Source: Halomonas sp. LR3S48 (GTDB taxonomy: Bacteria > Pseudomonadota > Gammaproteobacteria > Pseudomonadales > Halomonadaceae). Taken from it: DNA of 64,000 nucleotides. Within the stretch, counting starts at the first letter, position 1. Each line of letters opens with the position of its first letter. The stretch spans positions 310,001 through 374,000 of the forward strand of contig NZ_CP107009.1 in assembly GCF_025725665.1 (NCBI RefSeq), written 5' to 3'. The notes under the pieces are model-generated. The model saw nothing but the letters and a program-made list of their open reading frames with translations, searched no databases and had not been told where the DNA came from. Below are positions 1 to 7,124 of this stretch, piece by piece. A program made the position numbers and the translations under genes.

Positions 1-2
1 TG

Positions 3-773
3 TCAATTCGCTTGATGCAGGATTACCCGCAGTACTACCACTACTTTTCGACGCAGAGCTTCACCTATCGCGGTACCACCCATACCAGCCACAACCGACT
101 GGTGCGCAACTATCCCGGTGCCGATGGCCTCAAGACCGGCTTCATCCGGGCCTCGGGTTTCAACGTGGCGACCTCGGCGATCCGCGACAACCGCCGTATC
201 GTCTCGGTGGTAATGGGCGGCTTCACTGCCGCTTCGCGCGATACCCACATGAGCGACCTGCTCGACCGCGGCTTTGCTCGGCTTTCCATGCTGCAGCGTG
301 GCGACTGGATCGCCCGGGCCGACGTGTTGGGCGACCGCATGGAGCTGCCGGAGAGCCCGCCGGCCTCGTCGCAACAGCTGGCGTCAGCGCCGCAGGCTAC
401 CTCCATGCCTGAGGTATCCGACACAGAGCGCCGCCTCTCCTTCCAGTCCGAGATGGACATCGAGATGGGTTCCGCCGACGACCCGATTCGCGCCTTGATT
501 GCCCAGGCCGATGCGCCACGCGCTTCCAGCGGCAACTGGGCAGTACAGGTTGGTGCCTTCAACGACGCCGATCAGGCGCGACACTTGGCGACGCGCGCCG
601 CAGATCAGTTGGCCAGCCTGTTGAACGACGTGCGCGTGTCGGTGGCGGAATCGGGCGGCGAACGGCGTGTCTTCCGCGCCCGCCTGGTCGACCTGCAGGA
701 GAACGACGCCCACTCCGCCTGCAATAGCCTGCGTGCCCAGGGCATGGATTGCATGGTCGTTGCCCATTACTGA
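3..773 (+). CDS. D-alanyl-D-alanine carboxypeptidase, PBP5/DacA type with SPOR domain (5' end missing)
   Basis: Only the C-terminal 256 codons are present; the frame is open to the window edge, so the serine active-site region lies upstream. The visible part holds the third penicillin-binding motif KTG (in DGLKTGF, about residue 46) and the conserved ASGFNVATSA segment of the PBP5 transpeptidase fold. The last ~80 residues form a SPOR-like domain (from WAVQVGAF), which in known proteins binds glycan strands stripped of peptides at division sites. A low-complexity linker of about 60 residues joins them. The role would be trimming the terminal D-Ala of peptidoglycan pentapeptides in the periplasm. 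The C-terminal SPOR module replaces the amphipathic membrane anchor of classical DacA. Gene end is certain; the exact paralogue is not. Confidence 0.88.
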   Translation, partial: SIRLMQDYPQYYHYFSTQSFTYRGTTHTSHNRLVRNYPGADGLKTGFIRASGFNVATSAIRDNRRIVSVVMGGFTAASRDTHMSDLLDRGFARLSMLQRGDWIARADVLGDRMELPESPPASSQQLASAPQATSMPEVSDTERRLSFQSEMDIEMGSADDPIRALIAQADAPRASSGNWAVQVGAFNDADQARHLATRAADQLASLLNDVRVSVAESGGERRVFRARLVDLQENDAHSACNSLRAQGMDCMVVAHY

Positions 774-808
774 GCTATTTTTGGTCAGCTTGTTTTGACA
801 GCTGCAAG

Positions 809-838
809 AACGACGCCCCGCATATGCGGGGCGTCGTT
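809..838. terminator. Perfect 30-bp palindromic hairpin between convergent genes
   Basis: The arms aacgacgccccgcat and atgcggggcgtcgtt are exact reverse complements with no spacer. The hairpin lies between the carboxypeptidase stop (773) and the end of the ABC ATPase gene (867), which converge. There is a short T-rich stretch on either side (cgttt to the right, aaaac to the left). It probably acts as a bidirectional Rho-independent terminator, although neither U-tract is strong. Confidence 0.75.
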
Positions 839-866
839 CGTTTGGGCTTGCCTACGTGGCGGCGTT

Positions 867-2303
867 TCAGGCCATGGCAGGATCCAGCACCTGTTCTGCC
901 ATGCTGGCAGTGACTCCAAGTGAGATCCGCTTGTCGCAGATCCGCTCGATCAGCGCCGGGTCGTGGCTCACCAGCATTACCCCGCAACGCCGCTCACGGG
1001 CCAGCTCCACCAGCAGCTCGAGCGTCTGGCGCTGGGTGATGGGGTCGAGTCGTGAGGTGGGCTCGTCGGCGAACAGGAAGCACGGCTCGAGCAGCAGCAC
1101 GCGCAGGATGGCGAAGCGCTGCAGTTCGCCGCCCGAGATCTCGCCGGGGCGCCGCCCCAGCAGATTCTCGTCGAGCCCCAGGCGCGCCATCAGCGGCGGG
1201 ATGGCGGCGCGATCCAGGCGATGGCGGCGCACCAGGTCATCGAGCAGGCGGGAGAGTCGCCAATGCGGTGAGAAAGCCGCCGGCGGGTCCTGGTAGAGCT
1301 TCTGAAAGCCCAGCGGGTGTCCTTGGGCACGGTGAATCTCACCGCTATCGGTGCGCGTCACGCCCAGCAGCATGTCGCCCAGGGTGCTCTTGCCGCAGCC
1401 GGAGGGGCCGACCACGCCGACGATCTCGCCGGGGCTGACCGAGAGCGAAAGGTCGTGGAACAGCTCGCGCCCGCCACGGCGCTTGGCCAGGCCGCTGGCG
1501 CTTACCACCGCCGCCTGGCGCTCGCCCAGCGGCTGTGGTCGCGGCCAGCGACTGGGTTCGGCGGCCAGCAGTCGTTGGCCGTACTCACTCTGCGGGTCAG
1601 TGAGCACTTGCTGGGCCGGGCCGCGCTCGACCACCTGGCCCTGGCGCAGGATGACCACCTCGCCACCCAACCGGCGGGCCACGTCGATATCGTGGGTAAT
1701 GGTGAGCAGGGCGCCGGCGGCTTCGGGGGTGCGCGCCAGCAGTTCGACCACCGCGTCCCGGCGCGGCGCATCGAGCCCCTTGGTGGGCTCATCGGCGATC
1801 ACGATGGGAGCGCCGCCGGCACTGGCGGCGGCAAAGGCCACGCGCTGAGCCATGCCGCCGGAGAGTTCGCCGGGCAGCTTGCTGCCCGCGTCAACCAGGC
1901 CCAGCTCGGCCAGGTCGGCCCAGGCGGCCTGATGCGCGGCGCGGCGGTCACGCCCGGCCACGTGGCGGTGGCTCTCGGCGACCTGCGAAACGGCACGCAT
2001 GGTCGGGTCCAGTGCATGCCAGGGCTCCTGGGGCAGCAGCGCCAGGCGATGGCCCCACAATACGCGACGCGACGTGTTGTCGGCGGCGTCGAACTCCTCG
2101 CCATCGATGACGAGCTGGCCCTGGGCAACAAGCCCGCGCGGCAGCGTGCCCATGATGGCCTGTGCGATCAGGCTCTTGCCCGAGCCGGTTTCGCCGAGCA
2201 GGGTCAGGCGGCCGCCGGGCACGAGCGAACAGGAGAAGGGCGCGATCGTGACGCCCTCGCCCCGGATCGTCAGGCCCTCGGCTTGAAGTAAGTAGGTACT
2301 CAT
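867..2303 (-). CDS. ABC transporter fused ATPase (two NBDs), oligopeptide/nickel family
   Basis: A 478-residue protein with two complete nucleotide-binding domains in tandem. The first has Walker A GETGSGKS, signature LSGGMAQR and Walker B IVIADEPT. The second has Walker A GPSGCGKST, signature ISGGELQR and FLFADEPT. This corresponds to a NikD-NikE or DppD-DppF fusion that energises import through the two permeases encoded just upstream. The start at 2303 is chosen because it overlaps the permease stop as ATGA and begins a normal NBD; the frame upstream of it is the permease gene read in another frame. It is the last gene of a five-gene operon. The transported substrate cannot be read from this subunit. 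Confidence 0.9.
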   Translation of the reverse strand: MSTYLLQAEGLTIRGEGVTIAPFSCSLVPGGRLTLLGETGSGKSLIAQAIMGTLPRGLVAQGQLVIDGEEFDAADNTSRRVLWGHRLALLPQEPWHALDPTMRAVSQVAESHRHVAGRDRRAAHQAAWADLAELGLVDAGSKLPGELSGGMAQRVAFAAASAGGAPIVIADEPTKGLDAPRRDAVVELLARTPEAAGALLTITHDIDVARRLGGEVVILRQGQVVERGPAQQVLTDPQSEYGQRLLAAEPSRWPRPQPLGERQAAVVSASGLAKRRGGRELFHDLSLSVSPGEIVGVVGPSGCGKSTLGDMLLGVTRTDSGEIHRAQGHPLGFQKLYQDPPAAFSPHWRLSRLLDDLVRRHRLDRAAIPPLMARLGLDENLLGRRPGEISGGELQRFAILRVLLLEPCFLFADEPTSRLDPITQRQTLELLVELARERRCGVMLVSHDPALIERICDKRISLGVTASMAEQVLDPAMA

Positions 2304-3127
2304 CGTGGATCCCTTCCGGCCAGCAGGTTCAGGCTCAACACCAGCACGAACAGCACGACGATCGGCTGGGCCATGGCCCAGGGCGCCTCGTGATAGTAGG
2401 GCAGCAACTCGATCATCATCAGTCCCAGCTCGGCGGTGGGCGGGCGCAGACCGACGCTGACGAAGCCCAGCGCGGCCATGGCGAGTATCGCACTGGCGGC
2501 GCCGAAGGCGGCCAGTGTCAGCACCTGCGGGGCGAGCTCCGGCCACAGGTGGCGACGGAACAGGTAGAGTGGGCCGAAGCCGAGCAGGCGGCTCGCCTCG
2601 AGCTGGGGGGTGGCGACCAGTATTCGCGTGCGGGCCCTGACCACGCGAAAGTACTCGATCCACAGTACCAGCGAGATGCCGACGTAAAGCGCCCAGAAGT
2701 TGCCCGGGGCAATGGCGACCAGCAGCAGCACCAGCAGCAGGCCGGGCAGGGCCAGGCAGGCATCGGCCAGGCTGCCCAGCACACGGTCGAGCCAACCACC
2801 GCGCCAGCCGGCGATCACGCCGAGGATCACGCCCGGCACGGCGGCACTGGCCACGCTGAGCAGCGCCATGCCGAAAGAGAGTTGTACGGCGGACGCCAGC
2901 CGGGCCAGCAGGCTGCGGCCCAGGTGGTCGGTGCCGAGCGGCTCGGCAAGCGACGGCAGCTGCAGGATGCGGGTGAGCTGCTGGCGCGCGGGGTCGGCAT
3001 CGAAGAGCCAGGGCACCAGCCAGGCGAAGGCGAGCAGCAGGACGAGCAGCGTGGCGCCGAGCCGCTGGCGGCCGTTGAGTGCAGGCAGCGTCCAGCGCCG
3101 AGCGGGAGACAGGGTAAGTGTGTTCAT
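2300..3127 (-). CDS. ABC transporter permease, DppC/NikC type
   Basis: A 275-residue inner-membrane permease with about six hydrophobic segments and the family's N-terminal layout (a first TM near residues 27-45, then a periplasmic loop with the GTDHLGRSLLARL motif typical of DppC/NikC/OppC). It would form the channel with the DppB-type permease encoded upstream. It overlaps that gene by ATGA at its start and the fused ATPase by ATGA at its end, so the three are translationally coupled. Confidence 0.9.
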   Translation of the reverse strand: MNTLTLSPARRWTLPALNGRQRLGATLLVLLLAFAWLVPWLFDADPARQQLTRILQLPSLAEPLGTDHLGRSLLARLASAVQLSFGMALLSVASAAVPGVILGVIAGWRGGWLDRVLGSLADACLALPGLLLVLLLVAIAPGNFWALYVGISLVLWIEYFRVVRARTRILVATPQLEASRLLGFGPLYLFRRHLWPELAPQVLTLAAFGAASAILAMAALGFVSVGLRPPTAELGLMMIELLPYYHEAPWAMAQPIVVLFVLVLSLNLLAGRDPR

Positions 3128-4107
3128 GCGCTGCGCCTCCTGGGGTCGAGCCAGTGGCAGAGCAGGTCCACCACGGTATTGAGGGCGACGAACATCAGCC
3201 CCATGACCAGGGCGGTGCCCTGGATCATCGGCACGTCGCGGGCGACGATGGCGTGTACCAGGGCATGGCCGATGCCGGGCCAGGCGAACAGGGTTTCGAC
3301 CACCACCACGCCCTCGATCAGGTAGACGAACTGCACGCCGAGGTAGGCAACCACCGGCACCGCGGCGTTGCGCAGGCCGTGGCGCAGGAAACTGAGGCGC
3401 TCGTTCAACCCCTTGGTGCGCGAGAAGGCGTAGTAGGCCGACTGCGACACGTCTGCCATGGCGTTGCGCGCAACCCGGCTGGAGATGGCGGCCAGCGCCA
3501 GCGCCAGGGTCAGCGCCGGGAGTACGCCATGCGCGCTGCGGCCATGGCCGGCGGCGGGTAGCCAGCCGAGCGACACCGAGAAGATCAGGATCAGTAGCAG
3601 GCCCACGGCGAAGGGCGGCAGGGCGCGCAGAACGCTGGCCGCCACTTCGCTCACGCGGTCAAGCACGCCATTGGGCTTGAGCCCGGCGATCAGCCCCAGC
3701 GGTGGACCCAGCAGCAGCGAGAGCAGCACGGCCATCGCCGCCAGGCCCAGGGAGTGGCCGAGCTGATGCCACAGCTCGGCCATCACCGGCTCGCCGCTGA
3801 CCAGCGAGCGGCCCAGGTCGAACTGCACCAGGTCCCACAGCCAGCCGAAGTAGGCGCTCAGCGCCGGCTGGTCCAGCGCCAGCTCGGCGCGCACCGCCTC
3901 GGCGGCATTGGTATTGACCATGTCGTGACCGTAACGCCCGGCGGCGATGCGGTAGGCCATGTCGCCGGGCAGCGAGCGGGTCAGCACGAAGGTCAGGGTG
4001 CCGACCATCCAGGCCACCAGCCCGGCCTGGAACAGGCGTTGCAGCAGCAGGCCGCCGAGGCCTGCCGTCCAGTGCGGGGTCGTCCGTGAGGCCAGTGCTA
4101 CGCTCAT
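3124..4107 (-). CDS. ABC transporter permease, DppB/NikB type
   Basis: A 327-residue permease with the DppB/NikB layout: a first TM segment followed by TRSLPGD, a long loop containing ALDQPALSAYFGWLWDLVQFD-like sequence, then five TM helices. The last part carries the LIEGVVVVETLFAWPGIG motif of the family. The start at 4107 is preferred over an in-frame ATG three codons earlier because it overlaps the binding-protein stop as ATGA and has an AGGTGGAG ribosome-binding site. It pairs with the DppC-type subunit at 2300-3127. Confidence 0.9.
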   Translation of the reverse strand: MSVALASRTTPHWTAGLGGLLLQRLFQAGLVAWMVGTLTFVLTRSLPGDMAYRIAAGRYGHDMVNTNAAEAVRAELALDQPALSAYFGWLWDLVQFDLGRSLVSGEPVMAELWHQLGHSLGLAAMAVLLSLLLGPPLGLIAGLKPNGVLDRVSEVAASVLRALPPFAVGLLLILIFSVSLGWLPAAGHGRSAHGVLPALTLALALAAISSRVARNAMADVSQSAYYAFSRTKGLNERLSFLRHGLRNAAVPVVAYLGVQFVYLIEGVVVVETLFAWPGIGHALVHAIVARDVPMIQGTALVMGLMFVALNTVVDLLCHWLDPRRRSA

Positions 4108-5645
4108 TCGCTCCACCTCAGCTCGTCGATGCGGTAGCTGCGCTCCAGCGGGTCGATGGAGAAGCCTTCCAGCTCGGCATTGACCGCGGCGGTCTGCTGG
4201 TACCAGGCCACGGGCACGACCGGCATGGCTTCGTTCAGGCGGCGTGCCACCTGGCCCGCCAGCTCGGTACGGGCCTCGGGTTCGGCTTCCTGGCGCAGGG
4301 TGTCGAGCCAGCCGGCCAGGTCGGCGTCATGCCAGCCCATGGCGCCCCAGTCGCCGCCCATGGACTCGGGGTCGGTGCCGAAGTCGTCGAGCAAGGTGCC
4401 GAGCGGGTCGGGCACCAGGCCGTAGTTGCGTGCCATCAGCCCTAGCTCCAGGCTGCCGTCGCGGTGGCCGGAGGGGATCTCGCTGGCGTTGCCCACGGCA
4501 ACCTCCAGCGCCACGCCGATCTCACGCCACTGATCCTGCAGGGCGGTGGCCACCAGCGGCAGCTCGGGGCGGTCGGAGAAGGTACGCAGGGTCAGCTCGA
4601 AAGGCTCGCCGTCGCGTTCCAGCACGCCGCTGCCGTTGGCTTCCCAACCCATCTCGGCGAGCAGCTCGCGGGCCCGCTCCACGTCCTGCGCCTCATCGGC
4701 TTCGAGGCCGAGGTGCCAGGGGCCGAGGCTGGCCGGGAACAGCTCGGGCGCGGCGGCTTCGGGATCACGCAGCAGGCCGGCGGCAATGCCTTCACGGTCG
4801 ATGGCCAGGCTTAGTGCCTGGCGGGCGCGAGCATCTTCAAGCAAGGGATGTTCGGCATTGACCTTGAACACGATGGTGCGCGGTAGCGGTTCGGCATGCA
4901 TTGCCAGGCGGTCATTGCGCGCCAGCCGCGCACGGCTCGCCGGGTCGAGGGTGAAGACCACATCGGCATCCCCGCTCTCGGCCATCAGCGCGCGGGTCTC
5001 GCCCCGGCCCACCGCCAGGTAGCTGGCGCTGTCGATGGAGGGGGCTTCGCCCCAGTAGTCGTCGAAGCGCTCCACACCGAGCCGCTGCGGGGGCGCCACG
5101 CTCTCTACCCGGTAGGGGCCGGTACCGATCACCTGGGTGACTCGCCCTTCGTCGTCGAAGGCACCCGGGGCGAGGATCAGGGTGGTGGAGTGGGCCAGCA
5201 GGGCCGGCAGCGGCGCGAAGGGGCTTTCGAGCTGGATCACCACCTCGTTGCCCTCGGCCTCGATGCCGGCGATGGGCGCCGAATCGAGAATGCCCGGCTT
5301 GGCCTGGGCATGCTGCAGGCTCGTGGCTGCGGCCTCCGCCGTCAGCGGGCTGCCGTCGTGGAAGCTGACGTCTTCGCGCAGGGCGAAGCGCCAGGTCAGG
5401 CCATCTTCGCTGGGTTGCCAGGATGCCGCCAGCCCCGGTGCGGGCTGACCGTCGGCATCGGTGTCGACCAGTGTCTCGGCGACCCGCATGCGGGCGTAGA
5501 CATAGCCCGAGGTCGACGGGTCGGCGCCGGTGATCTCCCAGGGAGCAACCACCGAGAGCGGCCGATCGGCGGCGGCTGACAGGGGCAGCAGGGCAAGGCC
5601 AAGCAGCAGGGAACGATGGGGCAGGGATCGAGAGGGCAGTAGCAT
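4104..5645 (-). CDS. ABC transporter periplasmic binding protein, family 5 (peptide/nickel/metallophore)
   Basis: A 513-residue solute-binding protein with an N-terminal signal peptide (hydrophobic LLLGLALLPLSAAA ending near residue 20). It has the SBP_bac_5 hallmarks: PGLAASW, the FALREDVSFHDGSPLTAEA motif, and TGPYRVE. The family carries peptides, Ni-chelates and opine metallophores. Placement downstream of a Zur-like box suggests a zinc complex or metallophore, but no metallophore synthesis genes are visible nearby. Start 5645 is chosen because it begins the signal peptide and has AAGGA upstream. The DUF1826 gene ends 55 bp upstream on the same strand. Confidence 0.88.
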   Translation of the reverse strand: MLLPSRSLPHRSLLLGLALLPLSAAADRPLSVVAPWEITGADPSTSGYVYARMRVAETLVDTDADGQPAPGLAASWQPSEDGLTWRFALREDVSFHDGSPLTAEAAATSLQHAQAKPGILDSAPIAGIEAEGNEVVIQLESPFAPLPALLAHSTTLILAPGAFDDEGRVTQVIGTGPYRVESVAPPQRLGVERFDDYWGEAPSIDSASYLAVGRGETRALMAESGDADVVFTLDPASRARLARNDRLAMHAEPLPRTIVFKVNAEHPLLEDARARQALSLAIDREGIAAGLLRDPEAAAPELFPASLGPWHLGLEADEAQDVERARELLAEMGWEANGSGVLERDGEPFELTLRTFSDRPELPLVATALQDQWREIGVALEVAVGNASEIPSGHRDGSLELGLMARNYGLVPDPLGTLLDDFGTDPESMGGDWGAMGWHDADLAGWLDTLRQEAEPEARTELAGQVARRLNEAMPVVPVAWYQQTAAVNAELEGFSIDPLERSYRIDELRWSE

Positions 5646-5700
5646 TGCAGGATCTTCCTTGCAAAGTTTGATGAAACGGTCAATGGGCGGGGCAGTCGTT

Positions 5701-6375
5701 TCAGCCCGGGTCCAGCGCCAGCAGCAGGCGGCGCTCACCCGGTGCGGGCTGGGGGCTGCGGTGTATCAGTCCACGCTCTTCGTTGCCGACCCAGCCACAG
5801 CCCTTCAGCAGGGCCAGGTCGCCCACGCCGAGCTGCTGGATGGCGCCAGGGGCGGCAACGATATCGGGCTTGTCCGGATGCGGGGCGCCAAGCCCGGCTC
5901 GGTTGGCGGCATGTTCGGGTAGCCACTCGCTGGCCGGGCCGGCGTAGGTACTCACGAGACGCACCGGCAGGTTGTCGACGTGGAAGCGCGGGCACATGGC
6001 GCCTTCCAGCGTGCGCAGGCGAATGCCGATGGTCTCGGTCGAGAAGAGATAAGCCATGGCTTCGGCGATGGTGCCGATGTCTTCTATCAGCGCTTCACCT
6101 GCCTCGGGAGCGGGCAGTCGGCGCGCCAGGTCCTCCTGCATTGCCTGGCCGGGGGCGCCGCGCCAGTGCCACTCGAGGCCGCGCTGGCAGCCGAGCTGTG
6201 CCTGGATGGCCAGGGTCAGGGCCGAGTCGAGCCGGCGCTCCATCACCGCCAGGGTAATCTCGTCGTCGAAGATGCGAGGCAGCACCTCGATGTCCTGGCC
6301 GAACGCCCAGTGGGCTGGCATTGGCACGCCAAACGGCGTAGTCACCCGAGAGCGGGGAGTCGAGATAGCGGGCAT
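5701..6375 (-). CDS. DUF1826 family protein, first gene of the Zur-box operon
   Basis: A 224-residue cytoplasmic protein without signal peptide or TM segments. It matches the DUF1826 family as I recall it (conserved CPRFHVDNLPVRLVSTYAGP core with CxxFHxD, and a C-terminal HRSPQP motif). The His/Asp/Cys content and the RLL ending resemble a cupin-like metal-binding fold, but this is inference. In other proteobacteria DUF1826 genes tend to sit near zinc-starvation genes (COG0523/CobW type), which fits the Zur-like box 40 bp upstream. Start 6375 (MPAIS...) has AAGG upstream; a longer frame to 6447 would run through the operator and is rejected. Function is unknown. Confidence 0.75.
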   Translation of the reverse strand: MPAISTPRSRVTTPFGVPMPAHWAFGQDIEVLPRIFDDEITLAVMERRLDSALTLAIQAQLGCQRGLEWHWRGAPGQAMQEDLARRLPAPEAGEALIEDIGTIAEAMAYLFSTETIGIRLRTLEGAMCPRFHVDNLPVRLVSTYAGPASEWLPEHAANRAGLGAPHPDKPDIVAAPGAIQQLGVGDLALLKGCGWVGNEERGLIHRSPQPAPGERRLLLALDPG

Positions 6376-6415
6376 GACGGTAACCTTGATGAGGCAGCAT
6401 GGCTTAAAAAAGAGA

Positions 6416-6430
6416 CTATATAACATAACG
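6416..6430 (-). promoter_or_regulatory. Zur-like operator upstream of the DUF1826/ABC operon
   Basis: Read on the minus strand the site is CGTTATGTTATATAG. It shares the 12-mer GTTATGTTATAT with the site at 42552-42566 upstream of the znuC group, and resembles the gammaproteobacterial Zur core TGTTATAnTATAACA. It overlaps a plausible -10 (TTATAT), with TTGCCA 18 bp upstream as -35. Zinc-bound Zur would block this promoter. Weaker palindrome than the site at 43599. Confidence 0.65.
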
Positions 6431-6654
6431 TATGCGGGGCTTGGCAAATCATCTATCCCATGTGCCGAGAAGTGGCGGCTAGGCTCGGCTCCGGTGCGAC
6501 AGGATCAGGCAATGATTCGCCATTAATGGGCTAATCCGCATGGAAGCGGCCTTTCTATACTCAGGCGTAGCCTCGAGTATCGAGGCGGCAGAGGTGAGGT
6601 GGCGCATCGCCACCCAGCATCGTTGCCTATAACCAAGAAAGTATGAGGAATCCC

Positions 6655-7113
6655 ATGGCGACCCTGACCATCAATGGTGAATCCCATCAGCTCGACGTAC
6701 CCGATGACATGCCGCTGCTCTGGGCGTTGCGGGATGTCGTGAACCTGACCGGGACCAAGTACGGTTGCGGCATGTCCCTGTGCGGCGCCTGTACCGTGCA
6801 TCTCGACGGAGAAGCGATTCGCTCGTGCGTCACGCCCGTTTCCGCTGCCGCCGGCAAGGAGGTGACGACCATCGAGGCGATCGGTGAAGACCGCATCGGC
6901 AAGGTCGTGCAGGAGGCATGGCGCCAGCACGACGTGGTGCAGTGCGGATATTGCCAATCGGGCCAGATCATGTCGGCCGTGGCCCTGCTACGTGACAATG
7001 CCGACCCCAGCGACGACGACATCGATTCCGCCATGAGCGGCAATATCTGTCGATGTGCCACCTACGTCCGCATTCGTGCCGCGATCCATGACGCCGCCGA
7101 GAACCTGGCTTAA
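6655..7113 (+). CDS. iorA: Isoquinoline 1-oxidoreductase-type small subunit, two [2Fe-2S] clusters
   Basis: A 152-residue iron-sulfur subunit of the molybdenum hydroxylase family. Plant-type [2Fe-2S] ligands are C38, C43, C46 and C58. The second cluster uses C97, C100, C132 and C134 (CGYC and CRC motifs). It passes electrons from the molybdopterin subunit encoded next. It has no signal peptide, so it would reach the periplasm by hitch-hiking on the Tat signal of the large subunit, as proposed for this family. An ATG 12 bp upstream is possible, but GAGGA is better placed for 6655. The substrate may be an aldehyde or N-heterocycle; it cannot be decided from sequence. Confidence 0.88.
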   Translation: MATLTINGESHQLDVPDDMPLLWALRDVVNLTGTKYGCGMSLCGACTVHLDGEAIRSCVTPVSAAAGKEVTTIEAIGEDRIGKVVQEAWRQHDVVQCGYCQSGQIMSAVALLRDNADPSDDDIDSAMSGNICRCATYVRIRAAIHDAAENLA

Positions 7114-7124
7114 GGAGTGTTGTG

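Noticed and set aside
867..5645. Calling the family 5 ABC transporter a nickel transporter (nikABCDE)
   Set aside because: The family match alone does not fix the ligand. The operator looks Zur-like, not NikR-like, and no urease or hydrogenase genes are nearby.
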